Position numbers and translations under genes: made by a program. The notes under the pieces were generated by a model. The model was given only the letters and a program-made list of their open reading frames with translations. It made no database searches and was not told the origin of the DNA. Shown here piece after piece: positions 17,572 through 24,995 of a DNA stretch of 64,000 nt. The stretch's first letter is position 1. Every line of letters begins with the position of its first letter. Location: contig CADCML010000011.1 of assembly GCA_902802535.1 (NCBI GenBank), forward strand, positions 19,285 through 83,284, written 5' to 3'. The stretch comes from an uncultured Bacteroidia bacterium (GTDB lineage Bacteria > Bacteroidota > Bacteroidia > Bacteroidales > F082).

Positions 17572-19002
17572 ATGAAAAACATTATTGGAAGAAAAAAGGA
17601 AATTGAAGAATTGGAACGACTGTACAACGCTGAAAATGCAGAGTTTGTAGCTGTTTATGGTCGGAGACGTGTAGGCAAGACTTATTTGATAAAGGAAGTT
17701 TTCAAGGACAGATTTGCCTTTTGGCATACTGGATTGTCTCCTTATGACCATGATAAGAAATTTCTGCTTCGTGACCAGTTGCAAGCGTTTTTGTATTCGC
17801 TTCAAGACTTTGGATATGAAGGTCATGCATGTCCCCAATCTTGGCTCGAAGCCTTTAGACTATTGGAGAAACTGCTTGCATCTAAAGATGATGGAAGTCG
17901 GCAAGTGGTCTTCATCGACGAGTTGCCGTGGATGGACACAGCGCGGTCGAGGTTCATCTCTGCTTTTGAGCATTTCTGGAATGGTTGGGCCTCGAAGCGT
18001 GACAATGTTTTGCTGATTGTTTGCGGGTCGGCAACCTCTTGGATGGAAGACAACCTTATTAATAATAAGGGTGGCCTTTACAACAGACTGACTCGTGAGA
18101 TGAAGCTCAGCCCATTCACTTTGGCGGAGTGTGAGGCGTATTTCCGCAGCAAGGAAATCAGTGTGAGCCGTTACGATGTGGCACAAGTTTACATGGTTTT
18201 TGGTGGCATTCCGCATTACTTGAGCTTATTTGAGAAAGGTTATAGTATGGCACAAAACATAGACCTCCTGTTGTTTGATGGAAATGCTAAACTGAAAAAC
18301 GAATTCGACCGATTGTTTGGGTCGTTGTTCAAGAACGCCGACGACCACAAGAAAGTCATTCGTTTGCTGGCTGGAAGGCGAAAAGGTTACACACGCAAGG
18401 AAATCCTTGAACTCACAGCCATTAAAGACGGCGGTGGTGCGAGCGAAATTCTCAAAGGCTTGAAAGAGAGCGATTTCATCATGTCTTATTATCCATTCGG
18501 TGATCGAAAGGCCGAGCATTATCGACTGACCGACCATTTTTGTATGGCTTATCTTCAATTCCTTGACGGCAAGGACAAGCCGGACCCTCAGTTTTGGCAA
18601 AAGAACAATTCCTCGCCGCGCCTAAACACATGGCGCGGCTTCGCCTTTGAGGAACTTTGTTTCGCTCATGTCGCCCAGATCAAGCAGAAACTGGGAATAG
18701 CCAGTGTAAGTACGACCGAATCTTCTTGGGTAGTGGAATCGAATGAGAGAAAACATCAAATAGATTTACTCATCGATAGGGCTGATAATGTGATAAATCT
18801 TTGTGAAATAAAGTTTTACGGCAAACCTTTCTCCATTGATGCAAAATATGGCGTTGAATTGCGGGAACGGATGCAAACCTTGATGGACAAAGTACCGCGG
18901 AAGAAAAGCATCCACTTGACATTGATAGCCGCCTTTGGATTGAAATCAAACGAAAACAGCGGGCAAGTACAGAGCATAGTCAGTCTTGATGATTTGTTTT
19001 AA
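17572..19002 (+). CDS. AAA/STAND-type ATPase with C-terminal nuclease-like domain (ATPase_2 + DUF234)
   Basis: A 476-residue cytosolic protein. N-terminal archaeal-type ATPase domain with Walker A GRRRVGKT (30-37), Walker B VVFIDELPWMD (about 109-119) and a sensor-like LLIVCGSATSWM. A winged-helix-like middle (about 265-330, GYTRKEILELTAIKDGGGASEILKGL) is followed by a DUF234/PD-(D/E)XK-type end: QIDLLIDR...LCEIKFY (about 398-417) supplies D and E-x-K. Families of this build are widespread and multicopy in Bacteroidota and archaea; their role is unknown. It is monocistronic. A C-terminal relic of a close paralogue lies at 24570-24680, and two more distant relatives at 24996 and 61105. Private promoter repeats suggest specific, perhaps auto-regulated, expression. 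Confidence 0.85.
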   Translation: MKNIIGRKKEIEELERLYNAENAEFVAVYGRRRVGKTYLIKEVFKDRFAFWHTGLSPYDHDKKFLLRDQLQAFLYSLQDFGYEGHACPQSWLEAFRLLEKLLASKDDGSRQVVFIDELPWMDTARSRFISAFEHFWNGWASKRDNVLLIVCGSATSWMEDNLINNKGGLYNRLTREMKLSPFTLAECEAYFRSKEISVSRYDVAQVYMVFGGIPHYLSLFEKGYSMAQNIDLLLFDGNAKLKNEFDRLFGSLFKNADDHKKVIRLLAGRRKGYTRKEILELTAIKDGGGASEILKGLKESDFIMSYYPFGDRKAEHYRLTDHFCMAYLQFLDGKDKPDPQFWQKNNSSPRLNTWRGFAFEELCFAHVAQIKQKLGIASVSTTESSWVVESNERKHQIDLLIDRADNVINLCEIKFYGKPFSIDAKYGVELRERMQTLMDKVPRKKSIHLTLIAAFGLKSNENSGQVQSIVSLDDLF

Positions 19003-19051
19003 TTTGGCAATGTTTTTTTGAAATAGTTTTCTCTTTTGGGGATAAAATTTT

Positions 19052-19059
19052 TACTTTTG
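19052..19059 (+). promoter_or_regulatory. -7 promoter box of PEGA protein operon
   Basis: TACTTTTG, 29 bases before the ATG at 19089. Confidence 0.55.
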
Positions 19060-19088
19060 CAACACTATTCATTGAAAACAAAGCCATC

Positions 19089-20696
19089 ATGATGAAGAAA
19101 ACATGCTTTCTTTTCCTTTTGCTGTTATGTGGCGTGGTCGCCATCGGACAAGACTTTGAAATCGTCAGTGTTGAGTCTTTGCCCGCTGATATGTCGGCAA
19201 GGGAGGAGATGAAGACCGACCACAACGACCGCCAATGTGCTTTACTTCGTGTGGCCACACAAAACATTGCGCCCAACCAACGTGAAGGTTTCAGCTTTGT
19301 CCCAGATTTAGGCTCCGAAGTGGTGGAGCGTGCAACTCGTGACGGTGAAATCTGGCTTTGGGTCTCACCTGGGCTGAAATACCTCCGTATCAAACATCGT
19401 GATTGGGGACAATATGAACTTCGTCTTCCTGATTATGTCACTCGTGTTGAGGCGTTGCATACCTATAAGGTAACAATTAAAGGAACATTGTCGTTGATCA
19501 TACAAGAGCAAAACAACTCATCTCCTACGCAACAATATTTAGTCTTTCAACTATCACCAACCAACGCCATGCTTGAAGTGGATGGCCAATTATGGGAAGT
19601 TGGCCCAGATGGTACAGCTATGAAATTTGTTAACTTTGGTACCTATTCATACCGAGTCCAAGCACCAAATTATTTACCTGAAACAGGCAAGGTTACTGTA
19701 GATGACCCAAATAATACCAAAACAGAAGTCGTAAGATTAAACCCCGACTTTGTGGAAGTGACCCTCAAAATGGATGCGGATGCCGAAATCTGGGTGAATA
19801 ACGAGAAGAAAGGTACACGGACATGGACGGGGTCGTTAGGCAAAGGCACTTATAAGATTGAATGTAAGCAAGAAGGACACGAAACCTCAGTGATTTCAAA
19901 GGAAATCACCGCTGAGATGAACGGACAGACCATCATTTTGCCAGCACCGAAACCCAATTATGGCTCGTTGAATGTAGAAAGTACACCAATTGGAGCTACT
20001 ATCTATATTGATGGGAAGGAAGTTGGGGAAACGCCGAGGTCGATTAATGAAATAATGGTTGGTAAACACGAAATCAGACTGACCAAAGAAGGCTTCGTTG
20101 CATATACGGAAACTATCAATATCGCAAAGGATGAACGCAAGCAAATAAAAGCAACTCTGAAGAGTGATGGTAGTGTTGTGAAGCCGCAACAACCCATGAC
20201 TCCAAAGAAAGAAAGTAGTGTCTTCTTTGTGATGGCCAATGCTGCTTATTCTATCGCTCCGCAAACCTCGTTTGGGCTAACGGTGGGCTCTGCAAAGAAA
20301 TTAGGCTGGTATGCCAGCTTGGGCAGCAATTTCAGTTTTAAAAGTGCAGAATTTGAGTGTGATGGGACAGGAACCATTAGCGGGATTTCGTCTGAGTATT
20401 CCTATTCAGGTAACAAGTCCACTTCGCGTTTGGGGGCTACAGCAGGTTTGGTGCTCAGGATAAGTGATCCGATATACGCTTACATGGGTGGCGGTTATGG
20501 TTTCCGAAACGTGTTTTGGGAACTTGAAAACGGCAGCTGGTCAAAATGTACCGACGATTCATACCAAGGAATTGCTATTGATGCTGGTCTTATGTTGCAT
20601 TTCGATGGATTCGGACTCTCATTGGGTGTGCAGACTATTGGAGTGAAGTATTTGGAAGCAAAGATTGGCATTGGTTATACATTAAAAAAGAGATAA
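19089..20696 (+). CDS. Secreted PEGA-domain protein with C-terminal barrel-like region
   Basis: A 535-residue exported protein (signal peptide MMKKTCFLFLLLLCGVVAIGQ; an ATG one codon later is equally possible). Residues about 145-357 hold up to three PEGA-type repeats; the third is clearest (GSLNVESTPIGATIYIDGKEVGETPRSINEIMVGKHEIRL in pattern, about 292-335). PEGA domains are small beta modules of surface proteins. The end (about 375-535) alternates aromatic and glycine-rich strands (YSIAPQTSFGLTVGSA, YAYMGGGYGFRNVFWE, GIGYTLKKR) and is probably a small outer-membrane beta-barrel. It is 3 bases from the InlB-repeat/FISUMP lipoprotein, so the two probably form an operon and may act together at the surface. 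Confidence 0.75.
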   Translation: MMKKTCFLFLLLLCGVVAIGQDFEIVSVESLPADMSAREEMKTDHNDRQCALLRVATQNIAPNQREGFSFVPDLGSEVVERATRDGEIWLWVSPGLKYLRIKHRDWGQYELRLPDYVTRVEALHTYKVTIKGTLSLIIQEQNNSSPTQQYLVFQLSPTNAMLEVDGQLWEVGPDGTAMKFVNFGTYSYRVQAPNYLPETGKVTVDDPNNTKTEVVRLNPDFVEVTLKMDADAEIWVNNEKKGTRTWTGSLGKGTYKIECKQEGHETSVISKEITAEMNGQTIILPAPKPNYGSLNVESTPIGATIYIDGKEVGETPRSINEIMVGKHEIRLTKEGFVAYTETINIAKDERKQIKATLKSDGSVVKPQQPMTPKKESSVFFVMANAAYSIAPQTSFGLTVGSAKKLGWYASLGSNFSFKSAEFECDGTGTISGISSEYSYSGNKSTSRLGATAGLVLRISDPIYAYMGGGYGFRNVFWELENGSWSKCTDDSYQGIAIDAGLMLHFDGFGLSLGVQTIGVKYLEAKIGIGYTLKKR

Positions 20697-20699
20697 ATC

Positions 20700-22550
20700 A
20701 TGAAAACGCAGAATATACTGCTCATAGCACTTTTGGTGTTATTAACAGGTTTGACTACTTGCAAGAAAGACCACGACATTCCGACAGGGAAGGTGTTTAA
20801 TTCAGAATCTGGTTTGGATAGTTTAATTATCAGTGTTTCTGCCAATCCAAACGATGGCGGTCAAGTATATGGAGGAGGGACTTACCAAAAGGGACAAGAA
20901 TGTACAGTGATTGCTTCTCCCAACGAGGGTTATGCTTTTGCTAATTGGAAAGAGAATGACAGTATTGTTGCAGAGGGTAAACTATTTCGTTTCACGGTGA
21001 CCAGTAACCGAACTTTGGTGGCAAATTTTGTACAACAAGAGCCTCAGAACTATACCATTAGTGTTTCAGCCAATCCTAGTGACGGAGGCACAATAAACGG
21101 AAGTGGAACATATCAAAGTGGGCAGACTTGTATGGTAACAGCTTCGGCTAATGAAGGATACATTTTTACTAATTGGACAGAGAATGGAACTCAAGTTTCG
21201 ACAAGTACGGCTTATTCGTTTACAGTAAATGCTGACAGAGCTTTAGTGGCCAACTTTTCTGTCAGTACAGGGAGTTACACCATTACAGCCGTGTCTAGTC
21301 CGATATACGGTGGAGTAATAAATGGTGCTGGCACTTATACCCAAGGACAAACCTGTACATTGACAGCTATTTCACATGAAGGCTATACTTTCACCAATTG
21401 GACAGAGAACGGCACCCAAGTTTCAGACGAAGTCCGTTACTCTTTTACGGTGACAAGCAATCGGACTTTGGTAGCACACTTTACCGCTAATCCACAAAAT
21501 TACGACATCAATGTTTCGGCAGACCCAAGCAATGGTGGCACGGTAAGTGGCGGTGGCACCTACCAGCAAGGACAATCCTGTACTGTGATAGCCACAGCCA
21601 ATACAGGATATACCTTCACGAACTGGACGGAGAATGGTAGTGTGGTTTCCAACAGTGCCAGCTACACCTTCACGGTGAATGGCAACCGCAATTTGGTGGC
21701 ACAATTCCAGCAGCAATCTTACACTATAAGCATTTCTGCCAATCCTTCAAGTGGCGGTAGCGTGAGCGGTGGCGGCACATATAATTATGGCCAATCTTGC
21801 ACGGTACACGCCACGGCCAACAGCAACTACACCTTCTCCAACTGGACGGAGAATAGCAATGTGGTTTCCACCAATGCCAATTATACCTTTACGGTAAATA
21901 GTAACAGAACTTTGGTGGCCAATTTCAATTACAATGGCGGCGGAACTCATGAGTATGTCGACCTCGGCCTGCCGAGCGGCCTACTATGGGCCACTTGCAA
22001 CATAGGAGCGGACTCGCCCGAAGACTATGGCGACTACTTCGCCTGGGGTGAGACTCAGCCGAAAAGCACTTACGACTGGAGCACATACCAGTATTGTATG
22101 GGCAACATGAATACGCTGACCAAGTACTGCAACCATGCTAGCTATGGCTACAACGGCTTTACCGACGACCTTACAGTGTTGGAAGCATGCGATGATGTGG
22201 CCACAGCCCGATGGGGCAGCGGCTGGCGTATGCCAACCGCAGAAGAATGGGAGGAACTCTACAACAACACGGCCGTCACATGGACACAGCAGAACGGCGT
22301 GAACGGCAGACTGTTCACCGCAACAAACGGCAACAGTCTTTTCTTGCCCGCTGCAGGCTTCCGCGGTGAAAGCAGTCTCTACTGCGCAGGAAGCAACGGC
22401 CTCTACTGGTCGAGTTCGCTCAGCACGCTCTACACGAGCAGTGCGTGGTACTTCGGCTTCGGTTCGGGCAATTACAGTATGAGCATGAACTACACTAATC
22501 GCTGCGACGGTCGATCTGTCCGCGCAGTACGCACAACACGAGAAAATTAG
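20700..22550 (+). CDS. Lipoprotein with five InlB-type B-repeats and a FISUMP domain
   Basis: A 616-residue predicted surface lipoprotein (lipobox LTTC, Cys21). Five tandem repeats of about 73-76 residues (about 43-410) each follow the pattern SANPxxGG..xGxGTYxxGQ.CTVxAxxNxGYxFxNWxENG...YxFTVxxNRxLVAxF, the divergent InlB B-repeat family. The last 200 residues are a FISUMP (Fibrobacter succinogenes major paralogous) domain: EYVDLGLPSGLLWATCNIGA, YFAWGE, WRMPTAEEWEEL and GLYWSS. This build occurs in Bacteroidota surface proteins of unknown binding target. It is co-transcribed with the PEGA gene. The FISUMP part is GC-richer than the repeats, which suggests domain shuffling. Confidence 0.85.
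   Translation: MKTQNILLIALLVLLTGLTTCKKDHDIPTGKVFNSESGLDSLIISVSANPNDGGQVYGGGTYQKGQECTVIASPNEGYAFANWKENDSIVAEGKLFRFTVTSNRTLVANFVQQEPQNYTISVSANPSDGGTINGSGTYQSGQTCMVTASANEGYIFTNWTENGTQVSTSTAYSFTVNADRALVANFSVSTGSYTITAVSSPIYGGVINGAGTYTQGQTCTLTAISHEGYTFTNWTENGTQVSDEVRYSFTVTSNRTLVAHFTANPQNYDINVSADPSNGGTVSGGGTYQQGQSCTVIATANTGYTFTNWTENGSVVSNSASYTFTVNGNRNLVAQFQQQSYTISISANPSSGGSVSGGGTYNYGQSCTVHATANSNYTFSNWTENSNVVSTNANYTFTVNSNRTLVANFNYNGGGTHEYVDLGLPSGLLWATCNIGADSPEDYGDYFAWGETQPKSTYDWSTYQYCMGNMNTLTKYCNHASYGYNGFTDDLTVLEACDDVATARWGSGWRMPTAEEWEELYNNTAVTWTQQNGVNGRLFTATNGNSLFLPAAGFRGESSLYCAGSNGLYWSSSLSTLYTSSAWYFGFGSGNYSMSMNYTNRCDGRSVRAVRTTREN
20828..21930 (+). repeat. Five tandem ~220-base coding repeats
   Basis: The InlB-type repeats are recognisable in DNA as well as protein, beginning near 20828, 21055, 21280, 21508 and 21725. 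Copies 4 and 5 are closest to each other (for example GGACGGAGAATAG and GGCGGTGGCAC-type words recur), consistent with recent duplication. Confidence 0.7.
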
Positions 22551-22742
22551 AAAAAACAGAACAAGGAAGAAACCGAAAATTCTGAAGAGAGTAGGCGTGA
22601 ATTTAAAACTTATAATAATGGAAATAATAGAAGTTAAAATGACGAAGAAATGATGGAAAAACTGTGCAAATAACTAGATTATGAGTGTTGGACTGATACA
22701 GAGGGAGCTATTCATAAGAAATAATACAAATTATCCGTCACT
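22551..22742. other. AT-rich intergenic region
   Basis: No coding sequence, hairpin or clear TAnnTTTG box is visible. It must hold the promoter of the AlbA_2-DUF2971 gene unless that gene is read through from upstream. Confidence 0.4.
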
Positions 22743-24080
22743 ATGGCAAAATTTGAGAGAATAGAAGATTTGAAAATCGCTAATGGGATTATCCCATTCC
22801 CTGAGAATGAGCAATTGGAGTATAAACCATCAATATCTGTTGATAATATTCCTCAGTTTTTGAGAGCAATGGTTGGACTGTCTAATACCGAAGGCGGCTG
22901 TCTAGTAATTGGGGTCAGAGAAATGAGAAATGGTGGTGCTGTTGTGACAGGTTTGGATAGTCAAGGTCTTCAAAGATTTGAACAATTCGAGAATGCTTGT
23001 CAAAGACTCTTTAAAAATGAATTTATCGGTGAACTTAAAGCTTCATTTCAAACAAAGCTTATCAATGGGAAAACAGTTGCTTTTGTTTTCGTTCAGAAAA
23101 GTAAAGAAAAGAACATCAGAATTACAGACGAGGCTATTTTAATCAGAAGACAAAATGGAATTGTAGTTGAAAAAGTCAAAGACAATTTACAACGATATAA
23201 AAGATTCGAAATTGAAAAGTACACAAGATTCAATGATTATGATGTTTTTGACAACACGCTCCCATCAAAGGCAAGGTACATGCTTTCGGAACAGAAAGCT
23301 GGATCAAATGTTTTGTACAAATATATGACATTGGATGCCTTCATTCAGTGCATTGAAAATGGAAGCATAATGTTTCAAGAGCCCAGTGGATGGAATGACC
23401 AATTTGAAAAACGGTTTTATAATGCCAATTATAAGAATGTGACAAGGCGTGTTGAAGATTACCCAAAAGTATTTGCTACTTGTTTGACTGAAACAAAAGA
23501 CAGTGAAGCACCATGGAAGGTTTATTCAAGCCAAAACAAAGGGTTGGGAAGATGCATTCAGATTGAGATAAATTTGGAAAAATTCAGACAACAGCTCTAT
23601 GCATTTGCGTCAAGCAATGGATTTGATGTATATGAGGGAAAAGTTTTATATGGGTTGGACGAAACAGAAATCATGAACCTACATACCAAAAAATCTCCGT
23701 TTTTCAAGTTGTTTTTCAACACATTTAATCTCAATCATTTCCTGTGGCTACTTTTTATCAAAAGACCTGCATATAAATATGAAGATGAGGTGAGGTTTTT
23801 CTTGGTTCCACGTGTGACTGAATCAAGGAATAAAAGGAGACCCGAACGAAAATATGTACCGGTTTCTTGGGGAGACTTAATCCGAGAAGTTCGAATAGAC
23901 GAAAATTGTTCAGACTCTGAAAAACTAGTCATTAATAGAATATGTGAGGAGAATGGCATCCAATTGGTAGATTCCCAATGCGATCCATACAGAGATAAAG
24001 GGAGAATGAATATTTACATTGAGTGTTTTAACATTGATAATATGAATGGCAAAAAGACAATTACAATCAGCAAGCCATAG
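22743..24080 (+). CDS. AlbA_2 (Schlafen-like) - DUF2971 fusion protein
   Basis: A 445-residue cytosolic protein. Residues about 20-145 form an AlbA_2 domain (NEQLEYKPSISVDNIPQFLRAMVGLSNTEGGCLVIGV in pattern; E-x-K and the GG-x-x-x-I-G-V strand). Residues about 190-420 are a DUF2971 domain: LYKYMTLDAFIQCIENGSIMF, P.GWNDQFE, FATCLTETKDSEAPWKVYS, and YEDEVRFFL. AlbA_2 is a nucleic-acid-binding domain found in Schlafens and many bacterial accessory proteins; DUF2971 is unassigned but recurrent in genomic islands. The gene is much more AT-rich than core genes nearby and stands alone, which fits acquisition. A defence or stress role is only a suggestion. Confidence 0.75.
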   Translation: MAKFERIEDLKIANGIIPFPENEQLEYKPSISVDNIPQFLRAMVGLSNTEGGCLVIGVREMRNGGAVVTGLDSQGLQRFEQFENACQRLFKNEFIGELKASFQTKLINGKTVAFVFVQKSKEKNIRITDEAILIRRQNGIVVEKVKDNLQRYKRFEIEKYTRFNDYDVFDNTLPSKARYMLSEQKAGSNVLYKYMTLDAFIQCIENGSIMFQEPSGWNDQFEKRFYNANYKNVTRRVEDYPKVFATCLTETKDSEAPWKVYSSQNKGLGRCIQIEINLEKFRQQLYAFASSNGFDVYEGKVLYGLDETEIMNLHTKKSPFFKLFFNTFNLNHFLWLLFIKRPAYKYEDEVRFFLVPRVTESRNKRRPERKYVPVSWGDLIREVRIDENCSDSEKLVINRICEENGIQLVDSQCDPYRDKGRMNIYIECFNIDNMNGKKTITISKP

Positions 24081-24569
24081 TATAAACAAAATCAATTAAT
24101 TGCAATTGCTGGCATTTTAGATTTCCCGGTTCATTCTGATTTGCAGTCCAACCGCATAGAACCACAAGAAATAAAATTGTTTGATAATTATTATAAATGA
24201 TTTATTTCTATCTGCTAACCCGTTCTTCCGCATTTGCAATGCGGAAGGTGTGAATATCAGCATTTGCAATGCGAAAAACAACGATAGGCGGCTGCCGCAG
24301 ATTTGTTTAGGATTCTCCTACAATTGGCATGTTTTGGACATAATAATGTGTCATAATCGTCCACGAAAAGAAAAAAATGCGTTTTGTGGACAAATAAGCG
24401 CGATAATCCGACTGAAATTCAATAAACCAGATGCAAAAAGCTGTAGTAAAAAGGATTAGAAGCAAGTTGTAAAAATCAAACTTGTTCCTTAACTCTTTTC
24501 ACAAATGCCCGTAATTCAGCGTCTTTGGCCATCAAGTCTTGTGGAATGAGATAAGGGATGATTCTTGGT
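24081..24569. other. Non-coding stretch with palindromes
   Basis: No convincing gene. It contains REP-like palindromes (24225-24273), an inverted repeat GTCCACGAAAA (24359-24369) / TTTTGTGGAC (24382-24391), and on the minus strand at about 24480-24591 a short open stretch (IPYLIPQDLMAKDAELRAF...) that may be the tail of a lost gene. Confidence 0.5.
24225..24272. repeat. REP-like palindromes (GCATTTGCAATGC)
   Basis: The first is a perfect hairpin: CTTCCGCATT, loop TGC, AATGCGGAAG (24225-24247). A second core, GCATTTGCAATGC, recurs at 24260-24272, 30 bases on. Paired short palindromes of this kind in Bacteroidota resemble REP elements mobilised by Y1 (IS200-like) transposases; none is encoded here. 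Confidence 0.6.
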
Positions 24570-24680
24570 GCATCGGAAAAAGCCCTCCAACTAACGATGA
24601 TCACCACCTACGGCGTGGAAAGGAACATGTACAGCAACCGCGTACAGTCGGAAGTGCTGCTTGATGACCTTTTTGGGTGA
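24570..24680 (+). pseudogene. C-terminal relic of an AAA ATPase of the 17572-19002 family
   Basis: The frame ending at the TGA at 24678 reads SEKALQLTMITTYGV then ERNMYSNRVQSEVLLDDLFG. The intact ATPase at 17572-19002 ends KKSIHLTLIAAFGLKSNENS then GQVQSIVSLDDLF, an alignment without gaps over about 33 residues (LT.I...G...N..S..VQS.V.LDDLF). Everything upstream of this fragment is missing. Confidence 0.7.
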
Positions 24681-24737
24681 TTTGTGTTTAGGATGCTTAT
24701 TTCAATAAGTAACTGTTCAAAATTAAACTGCAATATC

Positions 24738-24817
24738 TTTTGACTTCGTGACACGGGACTTCGAGACTTCGGGACAAGCAAATGCCTCGTAGTCTCGTAG
24801 TCCCGCAGCCTCGCGTC
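24738..24817. repeat. Imperfect palindromic repeat (CGGGACTTCGAGACTTCG type)
   Basis: The left arm has CGGGACTTCGAGACTTCG and the right arm, on the other strand, CGGGACTACGAGACTACG. The arms are separated by a short loop. It looks like a further class of dispersed palindrome in this gene-free stretch; no second copy is seen in this window. Confidence 0.5.
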
Positions 24818-24867
24818 CAATATGTAAACTAATTTTGCTCATCTACTTATGCAGAAACGACAATTCC

Positions 24868-24976
24868 GGAATTTTGTGATATTTTCCTTTGTTTGGTTCG
24901 GAATTTTGTGATATTTTTGCCGAAAAATATCGGAATTTTGTGATTTTTGGGCTAAAAATAGTAGGAATTCTGTGAT
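24868..24976 (+). repeat. Four-copy, 32-base-period repeat array before the DUF4143 ATPase
   Basis: GGAATTTTGTGAT begins at 24868, 24900 and 24932, and GGAATTCTGTGAT at 24964: exactly 32 bases apart each time. Between copies 2 and 3 lies a perfect dyad ATATTTTT-GCCG-AAAAATAT (24911-24930) that includes the -7 box. The start codon at 24996 is again 32 bases after the last copy. Equal spacing near three helical turns puts all copies on one face of the DNA. Confidence 0.85.
24912..24919 (+). promoter_or_regulatory. -7 promoter box within the repeat array
   Basis: TATTTTTG, with TTTG at 24888-24891 as a possible -33 element 20 bases upstream. Repeat copies 3 and 4 would then lie in the 5' leader. 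Confidence 0.5.
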
Positions 24977-24995
24977 TCATAAAACACAAACAGTT

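Noticed and set aside
24181-24459. Protein of about 92 residues between the AlbA_2 gene and the ATPase relic
   Set aside because: It spans two palindromes and an inverted repeat, has no promoter box and no family resemblance.
24868-24976. CRISPR array
   Set aside because: The repeated word is only 13 bases, spacers share sequence, there are four units and no cas gene; placement over a promoter fits an operator array better.
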